A DNA stretch of 64,000 nt from Terebella lapidaria (Eukaryota > Annelida > Polychaeta > Terebellida > Terebellidae). Positions within the stretch are counted from its first letter, which is position 1. Each line of letters opens with the position of its first letter. The stretch spans positions 201,001 to 265,000 of the forward strand of contig CASCJZ010000001.1 in the NCBI GenBank assembly GCA_949152475.1, written 5' to 3'. The translations under genes were made by a program, and so were the position numbers. Below the pieces are notes generated by a model. That model was not told the DNA's origin and did no database searches. It was given only the letters and a program-made list of their open reading frames with translations. Below, piece by piece: positions 34,696 through 48,668 of this stretch.

Positions 34696-37008
34696 ATGAC
34701 ACGTGTTGCACCAGTACCATCATGCTATGAAAAGCCTCAGCTTATGACACATTTTGCATGCTTTCGTGTGGTCAAACAGCTCGCATCCACTGGGACACTG
34801 ACGAGTGACAGAGACAAGTACCCTCTCGAGGCAGATTCCTACTCGTCACCCGGAACATGTTTACCACACGCACACCATGAAACCATTCGCCGGCTCATCG
34901 GCTGAAAGCAGTTTCTCAACTATATAATAGGAAGGGCCGAGTGTGTGTGACAGCGTAGTCTCACTCAAGTCTCACTACTCACTAAGACAGCTTGCATCCT
35001 CTAGGACGTCGAGGGGTGACAGATACACGTACCCTCTCGAGGAAGAGTCCCACTCTTGGCCAACTGAACGAAGCTCACCTGGAACAGGTTCCAGGTCACC
35101 GACGGTTGCATTTCTTCGGACTCTCTCCACCTGTCGGCTTAGCTCGGGTCATCAACGGTCACGTAAAAGACCCACGAACTCAGTCTACGTCAAGTAGACG
35201 AAAACGATAGCAATAAAACCAACTCTCTTCATGACAGGTTTTGCACCACTACCATCATGCTATGAAAAGCCTTAGCTCTGTCACCCGTCAGCTTTCGTGT
35301 GGTCAAACAGCTAGCATCCACTGGGACACTGTCAGGTGACAGATACAAGTACCCTCTCGAGGCAGCATCCTACTCTTCACTTGGACTATGTTCACCACAA
35401 GCACAACATGAGACCTTTCGCCGGCTTACCGGCCGATAACATTTTCCTAAATATGTATAAGGAGTGCCGGGCGTTTGTGACAGCGCAGTCGCAGGCATTC
35501 GGCACTTACTCGTTTAGTCAAACAGCTCGCGTCCAGTAGGACGTCGACGGGTGACAGATACAAGTACCCTCTCGAGCAAGAGTCCTACTCTTGGCCCACT
35601 GAACGAAGCTCACTCGGAACATGTTCCGGGTCACCGACGGTTGCCCTTCGTCGGGCTCTTTCCCCCCGTCGGCTTAGTTCGGGTCATCAACGGACACGTA
35701 AAAGACTCAAGAACTCGGTCTAGGTCAAGTAGACGGAAACCAGAGCGATAAAACCAACTCTCTTTATGACACGTCTTGCACTACTACCATCATGTTATGA
35801 AAAGCCTAGGCTTATGACACATTTCGCACGCTTTGGTGTGGTCAAACAGCTCACTTCCACTGGAAAACCGACGGGTGACCGATTCAAGTACTCTGTCGAA
35901 GCAGCGTACTACTTTTCACCCGGAACATGTTCACCACAAGCAGACCATGAGACCTTTCACCGCCTAACCGGCCGATAACATTTTTCTAACTATCTATGGA
36001 AGATGCGGGTTGTTTGTGACAGCACAGTCACAGGCACTCGGCATTTTCTCTTTTAGTCAAACAGCTCGCGTCTACTAGGACGTCGATGGGTGACAGATAC
36101 ACGTACCCTCTCGAGGAAGAGTCCTATTTCTGGCCCACTGGACGAAGCTCACCTGGAAGATGTTCGGGGTCACAGACGGTTGCTTTTCGTCGGGCTCTTT
36201 CCACCTGTCGGCCTAGCTCGGGTCATCAACGGTCACGTAAAACACCCAAGAACTCGGAATAGGTCAAGTAGACGGAAACCAATGCGATAAAACCAACTCT
36301 TCTTATGACACGTGTTGCACCAGTACCATCATGCTATGAAAAGCCTCAGCTTATGACACATTTTGCATGCTTTCGTGTGGTCAAACAGCTCGCATCCACT
36401 GGGACACTGATGGGTGACAGAGACAAGTACCCTCTCGAGGCAGATTCCTACTCGTCACCCGGAACATGTTCACCACAAGCACACCATGAGACCATTCGCC
36501 GGCTCATCGGCTGAAATCAGTTTCTCAACTATATAATAGGAAGGGCCGAGTGTGTGTGACAGCGTAGTCTCACTCAAGTCTCACTACGACAGCTCGCATC
36601 CTCTAGGACGTCGAGGGGTGACAGATACACGTACCCTCTCGAGGAAGAGTCCCACTCTTGGCCAACTGAACGAAGCTCACCTGGAACAGGTTCCGGGTCA
36701 AGGACGGTTGCATTTCTTCAGACTCTCTCCACCTGTCGGCTTAGCTCGGGTCATCAACGGTCACGTAAAAGACCCACGAACTCAGTCTACGTCAAGTAGA
36801 CGAAAACGATAGCAATAAAACCAACTCTCTTCATGACAGGTTTTGCACCACTACCATCATGCTATGAAAAGCCTTAGCTCTGTCACCTGTCAGCTTTCGT
36901 GTGGTCAAACAGCTCGCATCCACTGGGACACTGTCAGGTGACAGATACAAGTACCCTCTCGAGGCAGATTCCTACTCGTCACCCGTAACATGTTCACCAC
37001 AAGCACAG

Positions 37009-37173
37009 CATGAGACCATTCGCCGGCTCATCGGCTGAAAGCAGTTTTTCAACAATATATAGGAGATACTGGGTGTTTCGGACCTCACAATGTGGGAGTT
37101 CCGAAGCATTCAGGATTTCCTTTAAGCAGTCAGGAAAATGAAGTCGGCCGATGAGTGGGCAAATATTCTCACG
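37009..37173. repeat. Fold-back palindrome in U8 (centre 37091)
   Basis: Same structure, 'b' haplotype version; retained although the unit has a deletion further right. Confidence 0.85.
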
Positions 37174-37584
37174 GCGGGCTTTTGATGTTTTACTTTGGTG
37201 GTTGCTCTGTGATGCGACTTGCCACTTTTCCCAGATGAATGCCCCGAGCTAAGCCAACAGGAGGCGAGAGCCCGACGAAGGGCAACCGTCGATGACCTGG
37301 AACTTGTTCCTAGTGAGCTTCTTTCAGTGAGCAGTCACAGGCACTCGGCATTTTCTCGTTTAGTCAAACAGCTCTCATCCACTAGGACGTCGGCATGAGA
37401 CAGACACAAGTACCCTCTCGAGGCAGATTCCTACGCGTCAACCGGAACATGTTCACCACAAGCACACTATGAGACCACTCGCCGGCTCACCCACTGACTC
37501 CATTTTTCTAACTATATATAGGAAGGGCCTTTTCAGCCTTTTCCTTTTTAGTAAAACAGCTCGCGTCCTCTAGGACGTCGAGAG

Positions 37585-37799
37585 GTGACAGATACAAGTA
37601 CCCTCTCGAGGCAGCATCCTATTCTTCACTCACAAGATGTTCACCACAAGCACACCATGAGACCTTTCGCCGGCTGACCGGCCAATAACATTTTCCTAAA
37701 TATGTATAAGGAGTGCCGGGGGTTTGTGACAGCGCAGTCGCAGGCACTCGGCACTTACTCGTTTAGTCAAACAGCTCGCGTCCAGTAGGACGTCGACTG
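37585..37799 (+). repeat. Hybrid L5/S9 element at the U8 deletion junction
   Basis: The upstream flank cgtcgagag is L5-specific. The downstream sequence gcagcatcctattcttc is S9-specific. The switch lies within the 26 bp anchor common to L and S (37585-37610). This is an exchange between the two different element types. Confidence 0.93.
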
Positions 37800-38014
37800 G
37801 TGACAGATACAAGTACCCTCTCGAGCAAGAGTCCTACTCTTGGCCCACTGAACGAAGCTCACTCGGAACATGTTCCGGGTCACTGACGGTTGCCCTTCGT
37901 CGGGCTCTTTCCACCCGTCGGCTTAGTTCGGGTCATCAACGGACACGTAAAACACCCAAGAACTCGGAATAGGTCAAGTAGACGGAAACCAATGCGATAA
38001 AACCAACTCTTCTT

Positions 38015-41000
38015 ATGACACGTGTTGCACCAGTACCATCATGCTATGAAAAGCCTCAGCTTATGACACATTTTGCATGCTTTCGTGTGTTCAAACAGCT
38101 CGCATCCACTGGGACACTGACGAGTGACAGAGACAAGTACCCTCTCGAGGCAGATTCCTACTCGTCACCCGGAACATGTTTACCACACGCACACCATGAA
38201 ACCATTCGCCGGCTCATCGGCTGAAAGCAGTTTCTCAACTATATAATAGGAAGGGCCGAGTGTGTGTGACAGCGTAGTCTCACTCAAGTCTCACTACTCA
38301 CTAAGACAGCTTGCATCCTCTAGGACGTCGAGGGGTGACAGATACACGTACCCTCTCGAGGAAGAGTCCCACTCTTGGCCAACTGAACGAAGCTCACCTG
38401 GAACAGGTTCCAGGTCACCGACGGTTGCATTTCTTCGGACTCTCTCCACCTGTCGGCTTAGCTCGGGTCATCAACGGTCACGTAAAAGACCCACGAACTC
38501 AGTCTACGTCAAGTAGACGAAAACGATAGCAATAAAACCAACTCTCTTCATGACAGGTTTTGCACCACTACCATCATGCTATGAAAAGCCTTAGCTCTGT
38601 CACCCGTCAGCTTTCGTGTGGTCAAACAGCTAGCATCCACTGGGACACTGTCAGGTGACAGATACAAGTACCCTCTCGAGGCAGCATCCTACTCTTCACT
38701 TGGACTATGTTCACCACAAGCACAACATGAGACCTTTCGCCGGCTTACCGGCCGATAACATTTTCCTAAATATGTATAAGGAGTGCCGGGCGTTTGTGAC
38801 AGCGCAGTCGCAGGCATTCGGCACTTACTCGTTTAGTCAAACAGCTCGCGTCCAGTAGGACGTCGACGGGTGACAGATACAAGTACCCTCTCGAGCAAGA
38901 GTCCTACTCTTGGCCCACTGAACGAAGCTCACTCGGAACATGTTCCGGGTCACCGACGGTTGCCCTTCGTCGGGCTCTTTCCCCCCGTCGGCTTAGTTCG
39001 GGTCATCAACGGACACGTAAAAGACTCAAGAACTCGGTCTAGGTCAAGTAGACGGAAACCAGAGCGATAAAACCAACTCTCTTTATGACACGTCTTGCAC
39101 TACTACCATCATGTTATGAAAAGCCTAGGCTTATGACACATTTCGCACGCTTTGGTGTGGTCAAACAGCTCACTTCCACTGGAAAACCGACGGGTGACCG
39201 ATTCAAGTACTCTTTCGAAGCAGCGTACTACTTTTCACCCGGAACATGTTCACCACAAGCAGACCATGAGACCTTTCACCGCCTAACCGGCCGATAACAT
39301 TTTTCTAACTATCTATGGAAGATGCGGGTTGTTTGTGACAGCACAGTCACAGGCACTCGGCATTTTCTCTTTTAGTCAAACAGCTCGCGTCTACTAGGAC
39401 GTCGACGGGTGACAGATACACGTACCCTCTCGAGGAAGAGTCCTATTTCTGGCCAACTGGACGAAGCTCACCTGGAAGATGTTCGGGGTCACAGACGGTT
39501 GCTTTTCGTCGGGCTCTTTCCACCTGTCGGCCTAGCTCGGGTCATCAACGGTCACGTAAAACACCCAAGAACTCGGAATAGGTCAAGTAGACGGAAACCA
39601 ATGCGATAAAACCAACTCTTCTTATGACACGTGTTGCACCAGTACCATCATGCTATGAAAAGCCTCAGCTTATGACACATTTTGCATGCTTTCGTGTGGT
39701 CAAACAGCTCGCATCCACTGGGACACTGATGGGTGACAGAGACAAGTACCCTCTCGAGGCAGATTCCTACTCGTCACCCGGAACATGTTCACCACAAGCA
39801 CACCATGAGACCATTCGCCGGCTCATCGGCTGAAATCAGTTTCTCAACTATATAATAGGAAGGGCCGAGTGTGTGTGACAGCGTAGTCTCACTCAAGTCT
39901 CACTACGACAGCTCGCATCCTCTAGGACGTCGAGGGGTGACAGATACACGTACCCTCTCGAGGAAGAGTCCCACTCTTGGCCAACTGAACGAAGCTCACC
40001 TGGAACAGGTTCCGGGTCAAGGACGGTTGCATTTCTTCAGACTCTCTCCACCTGTCGGCTTAGCTCGGGTCATCAACGGTCACGTAAAAGACCCACGAAC
40101 TCAGTCTACGTCAAGTAGACGAAAACGATAGCAATAAAACCAACTCTCTTCATGACAGGTTTTGCACCACTACCATCATGCTATGAAAAGCCTTAGCTCT
40201 GTCACCCGTCAGCTTTCGTGTGGTCAAACAGCTCGCATCCACTGGGACACTGTCAGGTGACAGATACAAGTACCCTCTCGAGGCAGATTCCTACTCGTCA
40301 CCCGTAACATGTTCACCACAAGCACAGCATGAGACCATTCGCCGGCTCATCGGCTGAAAGCAGTTTTTCAACAATATATAGGAGATACTGGGTGTTTCGG
40401 ACCTCACAATGTGGGAGTTCCGAAGCATTCAGGATTTCCTTTAAGCAGTCAGGAAAATGAAGTCGGCCGATGAGTGGGCAAATATTCTCACGGCGGGCTT
40501 TTGATGTTTTACTTTGGTGGTTGCTCTGTGATGCGACTTGCCACTTTTCCCAGATGAATGCCCCGAGCTAAGCCAACAGGAGGCGAGAGCCCGACGAAGG
40601 GCAACCGTCGATGACCTGGAACTTGTTCCTAGTGAGCTTCTTTCAGTGAGCAGTCACAGGCACTCGGCATTTTCTCGTTTAGTCAAACAGCTCTCATCCA
40701 CTAGGACGTCGGCATGAGACAGACACAAGTACCCTCTCGAGGCAGATTCCTACGCGTCAACCGGAACATGTTCACCACAAGCACACCATGAGACCACTCG
40801 CCGGCTCACCCACTGACTCCATTTTTCTAACTATATATAGGAAGGGCCTTTTCAGCCTTTTCCTTTTTAGTAAAACAGCTCGCGTCCTCTAGGACGTCGA
40901 GAGGTGACAGATACAAGTACCCTCTCGAGGAAGAGTCCCACTCTTGGCCAACGGAACGAAGCTCAGCTGGATCAGGTTCCGGGTCACCGACGGTTGCATT

Positions 41001-42429
41001 TCTTCAGACTCTCTCCACCTGTCGGCTTAGCTCGGGTCATCAACGGTCACGTAAAAGACCCACGAACTCAGTCTACGTCAAGTAGACGAAAACGAGAGCA
41101 ATAAAACCAACTCTCTTCATGACAGGTTTTGCACCACTACCGTCATGCTATGAAAAGCCTTAGCTTACGACACATTTTGCACGCTTTCGTGTGGTCAAAC
41201 AGCTCGCGTCCACTTTAACACTGACGGGTGACAGATACAAGTACCCTCTTGAGGCAGCATCCTACTCTTCACTCGAAACATGTTCACCACAAGCACACCA
41301 TGAGACCTTTCGCCAACTCACCGGCTGATAACATTTTCTTAAATATGTATAAGGAGTGCTGGGCGTTTGTGACAGCGCAGTCGCAGGCACTCGGCACTTA
41401 CTGGTTTAGTCAAACAGCTCGCGTCCAGTAGGACGTCGACGGGTGACAGATACAAGTACCCTCTCGAGCAAGAGTCCTACTCCTGGCCCACTGAACGAAG
41501 CTCACTCGGAACATGTTACGGGTCACCGATGGTTGCCCTTCGTCGGGCTCTTTCCACCCGTCGGCTTAGTTCGGGTGATCAACGGACACGTAAAAGACTC
41601 AAGAACTCGGTCTAGGTCAAGTAGACAGGAACCAGTGACAAAGACAAGTACCCTCTCGAGGCAGGACGTCGAGGGGTGACAGATACATGTACCCTCTCGA
41701 GGAAGAGTCCCACCCTTGGCCCACTGAACGAAGCTCACCTGGATCAGGTTCCGGGTCACCGACGGTTGCATTTCTTCAGACTCTCTCCACCTGTCGGCTT
41801 AGCTCGGGTCATCAACGGTCAAGTAAAAGACCCACGAACACAGTCTACGTCAAGTAGACGAAAACGAGAGCAATAAAACCAACTCTCGTCAAGACAGGTT
41901 TTTGCACCACTACCGTCATGCTATGAAAAGCCTTAGCTTATGACACATTTTGCACGCTTTCGTGTGGTCAAACAGCTCGCGTCCACTATAACACTGACGG
42001 GTGACAGATACAAGTACCCTCTCGAGGCAGCATCCTATTCTTCACTCACAAGATGTTCACCACAAGCACACCATGAGACCTTTCGCCGGCTGACCGGCCA
42101 ATAACATTTTCCTAAATATGTATAAGGAGTGCCGGGGGTTTGTGACAGCGCAGTCGCAGGCACTCGGCACTTACTCGTTTAGTCAAACAGCTCGCGTCCA
42201 GTAGGACGTCGACTGGTGACAGATACAAGTACCCTCTCGAGCAAGAGTCCTACTCTTGGCCCACTGAACGAAGCTCACTCGGAACATGTTCCGGGTCACT
42301 GACGGTTGCCCTTCGTCGGGCTCTTTCCACCCGTCGGCTTAGTTCGGGTCATCAACGGACACGTAAACACCCAAGAACTCGGAATAGGTCAAGTAGACGG
42401 AAACCAATGCGATAAAACCAACTCTTCTT
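38015..42429 (+). repeat. HOR unit U9, 4,415 bp
   Basis: Full element order. It has gtgtgttcaaac before S1 and ctggccaactgg in L3, both shared only with U11 and U13. L8 has one A fewer (cgtaaacaccc at about 42362), shared with U11. The S3 region is like 'a' units and the S4-S6 block is like 'b' units, so this is a recombinant haplotype. Confidence 0.95.
40328..40492. repeat. Fold-back palindrome in U9 (centre 40410)
   Basis: Same structure, 'b' haplotype version. Confidence 0.85.
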
Positions 42430-44253
42430 ATGACACGTGTTGCACCAGTACCATCATGCTATGAAAAGCCTCAGCTTATGACACATTTTGCATGCTTTCG
42501 TGTGGTCAAACAGCTCGCATCCACTGGGACACTGACGAGTGACAGAGACAAGTACCCTCTCGAGGCAGATTCCTACTCGTCACCCGGAACATGTTTACCA
42601 CATGCACACCATGAAACCATTCGCCGGCTCACCCACTGACTCCATTTTTCTAACTATATATAGGAAGGGCCTTTTCAGCCTTTTCCTTTTTAGTAAAACA
42701 GCTCGCGTCCTCTAGGACGTCGAGAGGTGACAGATACAAGTACCCTCTCGAGGAAGAGTCCCACTCTTGGCCAACGGAACGAAGCTCAGCTGGATCAGGT
42801 TCCGGGTCACCGACGGTTGCATTTCTTCAGACTCTCTCCACCTGTCGGCTTAGCTCGGGTCATCAACGGTCACGTAAAAGACCCACGAACTCAGTCTACG
42901 TCAAGTAGACGAAAACGAGAGCAATAAAACCAACTCTCTTCATGACAGGTTTTGCACCACTACCGTCATGCTATGAAAAGCCTTAGCTTACGACACATTT
43001 TGCACGCTTTCGTGTGGTCAAACAGCTCGCGTCCACTATAACACTGACGGGTGACAGATACAAGTACCCTCTTGAGGCAGCATCCTACTCTTCACTCGAA
43101 ACATGTTCACCACAAGCACACCATGAGACTTTTCGCCAACTCACCGGCTGATAACATTTTCTTAAATATGTATAAGGAGTGCCGGGCGTTTGTGACAGCG
43201 CAGTCGCAGGCACTCGGCACTTACTGGTTTAGTCAAACAGCTCGCGTCCAGTAGGACGTCGACGGGTGACAGATACAAGTACCCTCTCGAGCAAGAGTCC
43301 TACTCCTGGCCCACTGAACGAAGCTCACTCGGAACATGTTACGGGTCACCGATGGTTGCCCTTCGTCGGGCTCTTTCCACCCGTCGGCTTAGTTCGGGTG
43401 ATCAACGGACACGTAAAAGACTCAAGAACTCGGTCTAGGTCAAGTGGACAGGAACCAGTGACAAAGACAAGTACCCTCTCGAGGCAGGACGTCGAGGGGT
43501 GACAGATACATGTACCCTCTCGAGGAAGAGTCCCACCCTTGGCCCACTGAACGAAGCTCACCTGGATCAGGTTCCGGATCACCGACGGTTGCATTTCTTC
43601 AGACTCTCTCCACCTGTCGGCTTAGCTCGGGTCATCAACGGTCACGTAAAAGACCCACGAACACAGTCTACGTCAAGTAGACGAAAACGAGAGCAATAAA
43701 ACCAACTCTCGTCAAGACAGGTTTTTGCACCACTACCGTCATGCTATGAAAAGCCTTAGCTTATGACACATTTTGCACGCTTTCGTGTGGTCAAACAGCT
43801 CGCGTCCACTATAACACTGACGGGTGACAGATACAAGTACCCTCTCGAGGCAGCATCCTATTCTTCACTCACAAGATGTTCACCACAAGCACACCATGAG
43901 ACCTTTCGCCGGCTGACCGGCCAATAACATTTTCCTAAATATGTATAAGGAGTGCCGGGGGTTTGTGACAGCGCAGTCGCAGGCACTCGGCACTTACTCG
44001 TTTAGTCAAACAGCTCGCGTCCAGTAGGACGTCGACTGGTGACAGATACAAGTACCCTCTCGAGCAAGAGTCCTACTCTTGGCCCACTGAACGAAGCTCA
44101 CTCGGAACATGTTCCGGGTCACTGACGGTTGCCCTTCGTCGGGCTCTTTCCACCCGTCGGCTTAGTTCGGGTCATCAACGGACACGTAAAACACCCAAGA
44201 ACTCGGAATAGGTCAAGTAGACGGAAACCAATGCGATAAAACCAACTCTTCTT
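42430..44253 (+). repeat. HOR unit U10, 1,824 bp (large internal deletion)
   Basis: The unit passes from S1 straight into S6 and then continues L5, S7, L6, S8 remnant, L7, S9, L8. Compared with a standard unit, 2,592 bp are gone, exactly the S1-to-S6 distance (3893 to 6485 in U1). Its right part shares gagacttttcgcc in S7 and ccggatcaccg in L7 with U12. It is therefore probably derived from a 6,018 bp U12-like unit, which would make the loss 4,194 bp (2,592 + 1,602). The fold-back insert is absent. Confidence 0.93.
42539..42726 (+). repeat. Hybrid S1/S6 element at the U10 deletion junction
   Basis: The left part is S1 (gtttaccacatgcacacc, gaaaccattcg). From acccactgactcc onward it is S6. The switch lies in cgccggctca at 42622-42631, common to both. 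Length is 188 bp as in S6. Confidence 0.93.
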
Positions 44254-47200
44254 ATGACACGTGTTGCACCAGTACCATCATGCTATGAAAAGCCTCAGCT
44301 TATGACACATTTTGCATGCTTTCGTGTGTTCAAACAGCTCGCATCCACTGGGACACTGACGAGTGACAGAGACAAGTACCCTCTCGAGGCAGATTCCTAC
44401 TCGTCACCCGGAACATGTTTACCACACGCACACCATGAAACCATTCGCCGGCTCATCGGCTGAAAGCAGTTTCTCAACTATATAATAGGAAGGGCCGAGT
44501 GTGTGTGACAGCGTAGTCTCACTCAAGTCTCACTACTCACTAAGACAGCTTGCATCCTCTAGGACGTCGAGGGGTGACAGATACACGTACCCTCTCGAGG
44601 AAGAGTCCCACTCTTGGCCAACTGAACGAAGCTCACCTGGAACAGGTTCCAGGTCACCGACGGTTGCATTTCTTCGGACTCTCTCCACCTGTCGGCTTAG
44701 CTCGGGTCATCAACGGTCACGTAAAAGACCCACGAACTCAGTCTACGTCAAGTAGACGAAAACGATAGCAATAAAACCAACTCTCTTCATGACAGGTTTT
44801 GCACCACTACCATCATGCTATGAAAAGCCTTAGCTCTGTCACCCGTCAGCTTTCGTGTGGTCAAACAGCTAGCATCCACTGGGACACTGTCAGGTGACAG
44901 ATACAAGTACCCTCTCGAGGCAGCATCCTACTCTTCACTTGGACTATGTTCACCACAAGCACAACATGAGACCTTTCGCCGGCTTACCGGCCGATAACAT
45001 TTTCCTAAATATGTATAAGGAGTGCCGGGCGTTTGTGACAGCGCAGTCGCAGGCATTCGGCACTTACTCGTTTAGTCAAACAGCTCGCGTCCAGTAGGAC
45101 GTCGACGGGTGACAGATACAAGTACCCTCTCGAGCAAGAGTCCTACTCTTGGCCCACTGAACGAAGCTCACTCGGAACATGTTCCGGGTCACCGACGGTT
45201 GCCCTTCGTCGGGCTCTTTCCCCCCGTCGGCTTAGTTCGGGTCATCAACGGACACGTAAAAGACTCAAGAACTCGGTCTAGGTCAAGTAGACGGAAACCA
45301 GAGCGATAAAACCAACTCTCTTTATGACACGTCTTGCACTACTACCATCATGTTATGAAAAGCCTAGGCTTATGACACATTTCGCACGCTTTGGTGTGGT
45401 CAAACAGCTCACTTCCACTGGAAAACCGACGGGTGACCGATTCAAGTACTCTTTCGAAGCAGCGTACTACTTTTCACCCGGAACATGTTCACCACAAGCA
45501 GACCATGAGACCTTTCACCGCCTAACCGGCCGATAACATTTTTCTAACTATCTATGGAAGATGCGGGTTGTTTGTGACAGCACAGTCACAGGCACTCGGC
45601 ATTTTCTCTTTTAGTCAAACAGCTCGCGTCTACTAGGACGTCGACGGGTGACAGATACACGTACCCTCTCGAGGAAGAGTCCTATTTCTGGCCAACTGGA
45701 CGAAGCTCACCTGGAAGATGTTCGGGGTCACAGACGGTTGCTTTTCGTCGGGCTCTTTCCACCTGTCGGCCTAGCTCGGGTCATCAACGGTCACGTAAAA
45801 CACCCAAGAACTCGGAATAGGTCAAGTAGACGGAAACCAATGCGATAAAACCAACTCTTCTTATGACACGTGTTGCACCAGTACCATCATGCTATGAAAA
45901 GCCTCAGCTTATGACACATTTTGCATGCTTTCGTGTGGTCAAACAGCTCGCATCCACTGGGACACTGATGGGTGACAGAGACAAGTACCCTCTCGAGGCA
46001 GATTCCTACTCGTCACCCGGAACATGTTCACCACAAGCACACCATGAGACCATTCGCCGGCTCATCGGCTGAAATCAGTTTCTCAACTATATAATAGGAA
46101 GGGCCGAGTGTGTGTGACAGCGTAGTCTCACTCAAGTCTCACTACGACAGCTCGCATCCTCTAGGACGTCGAGGGGTGACAGATACACGTACCCTCTCGA
46201 GGAAGAGTCCCACTCTTGGCCAACTGAACGAAGCTCACCTGGAACAGGTTCCGGGTCAAGGACGGTTGCATTTCTTCAGACTCTCTCCACCTGTCGGCTT
46301 AGCTCGGGTCATCAACGGTCACGTAAAAGACCCACGAACTCAGTCTACGTCAAGTAGACGAAAACGATAGCAATAAAACCAACTCTCTTCATGACAGGTT
46401 TTGCACCACTACCATCATGCTATGAAAAGCCTTAGCTCTGTCACCCGTCAGCTTTCGTGTGGTCAAACAGCTCGCATCCACTGGGACACTGTCAGGTGAC
46501 AGATACAAGTACCCTCTCGAGGCAGATTCCTACTCGTCACCCGTAACATGTTCACCACAAGCACAGCATGAGACCATTCGCCGGCTCATCGGCTGAAAGC
46601 AGTTTTTCAACAATATATAGGAGATACTGGGTGTTTCGGACCTCACAATGTGGGAGTTCCGAAGCATTCAGGATTTCCTTTAAGCAGTCAGGAAAATGAA
46701 GTCGGCCGATGAGTGGGCAAATATTCTCACGGCGGGCTTTTGATGTTTTACTTTGGTGGTTGCTCTGTGATGCGACTTGCCACTTTTCCCAGATGAATGC
46801 CCCGAGCTAAGCCAACAGGAGGCGAGAGCCCGACGAAGGGCAACCGTCGATGACCTGGAACTTGTTCCTAGTGAGCTTCTTTCAGTGAGCAGTCACAGGC
46901 ACTCGGCATTTTCTCGTTTAGTCAAACAGCTCTCATCCACTAGGACGTCGGCATGAGACAGACACAAGTACCCTCTCGAGGCAGATTCCTACGCGTCAAC
47001 CGGAACATGTTCACCACAAGCACACCATGAGACCACTCGCCGGCTCACCCACTGACTCCATTTTTCTAACTATATATAGGAAGGGCCTTTTCAGCCTTTT
47101 CCTTTTTAGTAAAACAGCTCGCGTCCTCTAGGACGTCGAGAGGTGACAGATACAAGTACCCTCTCGAGGAAGAGTCCCACTCTTGGCCAACGGAACGAAG

Positions 47201-48668
47201 CTCAGCTGGATCAGGTTCCGGGTCACCGACGGTTGCATTTCTTCAGACTCTCTCCACCTGTCGGCTTAGCTCGGGTCATCAACGGTCACGTAAAAGACCC
47301 ACGAACTCAGTCTACGTCAAGTAGACGAAAACGAGAGCAATAAAACCAACTCTCTTCATGACAGGTTTTGCACCACTACCGTCATGCTATGAAAAGCCTT
47401 AGCTTACGACACATTTTGCACGCTTTCGTGTGGTCAAACAGCTCGCGTCCACTTTAACACTGACGGGTGACAGATACAAGTACCCTCTTGAGGCAGCATC
47501 CTACTCTTCACTCGAAACATGTTCACCACAAGCACACCATGAGACCTTTCGCCAACTCACCGGCTGATAACATTTTCTTAAATATGTATAAGGAGTGCTG
47601 GGCGTTTGTGACAGCGCAGTCGCAGGCACTCGGCACTTACTGGTTTAGTCAAACAGCTCGCGTCCAGTAGGACGTCGACGGGTGACAGATACAAGTACCC
47701 TCTCGAGCAAGAGTCCTACTCCTGGCCCACTGAACGAAGCTCACTCGGAACATGTTACGGGTCACCGATGGTTGCCCTTCGTCGGGCTCTTTCCACCCGT
47801 CGGCTTAGTTCGGGTGATCAACGGACACGTAAAAGACTCAAGAACTCGGTCTAGGTCAAGTAGACAGGAACCAGTGACAAAGACAAGTACCCTCTCGAGG
47901 CAGGACGTCGAGGGGTGACAGATACATGTACCCTCTCGAGGAAGAGTCCCACCCTTGGCCCACTGAACGAAGCTCACCTGGATCAGGTTCCGGGTCACCG
48001 ACGGTTGCATTTCTTCAGACTCTCTCCACCTGTCGGCTTAGCTCGGGTCATCAACGGTCAAGTAAAAGACCCACGAACACAGTCTACGTCAAGTAGACGA
48101 AAACGAGAGCAATAAAACCAACTCTCGTCAAGACAGGTTTTTGCACCACTACCGTCATGCTATGAAAAGCCTTAGCTTATGACACATTTTGCACGCTTTC
48201 GTGTGGTCAAACAGCTCGCGTCCACTATAACACTGACGGGTGACAGATACAAGTACCCTCTCGAGGCAGCATCCTATTCTTCACTCACAAGATGTTCACC
48301 ACAAGCACACCATGAGACCTTTCGCCGGCTGACCGGCCAATAACATTTTCCTAAATATGTATAAGGAGTGCCGGGGGTTTGTGACAGCGCAGTCGCAGGC
48401 ACTCGGCACTTACTCGTTTAGTCAAACAGCTCGCGTCCAGTAGGACGTCGACTGGTGACAGATACAAGTACCCTCTCGAGCAAGAGTCCTACTCTTGGCC
48501 CACTGAACGAAGCTCACTCGGAACATGTTCCGGGTCACTGACGGTTGCCCTTCGTCGGGCTCTTTCCACCCGTCGGCTTAGTTCGGGTCATCAACGGACA
48601 CGTAAACACCCAAGAACTCGGAATAGGTCAAGTAGACGGAAACCAATGCGATAAAACCAACTCTTCTT
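44254..48668 (+). repeat. HOR unit U11, 4,415 bp
   Basis: Full unit almost the same as U9, sharing gtgtgttcaaac, ctggccaactgg, the gctgggcg S7 variant and the one-base loss in L8 (cgtaaacaccc near 48601). It is the first half of a 10,433 bp super-repeat with U12. Confidence 0.95.
46567..46731. repeat. Fold-back palindrome in U11 (centre 46649)
   Basis: Same structure, 'b' haplotype version. The intervening unit U10 has none. Confidence 0.85.

Larger units (their letters stand above)
34696..38014 (+). repeat. HOR unit U8, 3,319 bp (1,097 bp shorter than standard)
   Basis: 'b' haplotype unit that is normal from S1 to the start of L5 at 37585. There it jumps directly into S9. The missing 1,097 bp equals the L5-to-S9 distance in U1 (6673 to 7770). 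Private changes include tgtcacctgtcag near 36885 and cacactatgag near 37467. Confidence 0.95.
38015..44253. repeat. Deletion-shortened super-HOR (U9-U10)
   Basis: U9 matches U11 and U13, while what remains of U10 matches U12. The pair is best read as a 10.4 kb super-repeat that later lost about 4.2 kb from its second member. Confidence 0.75.
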
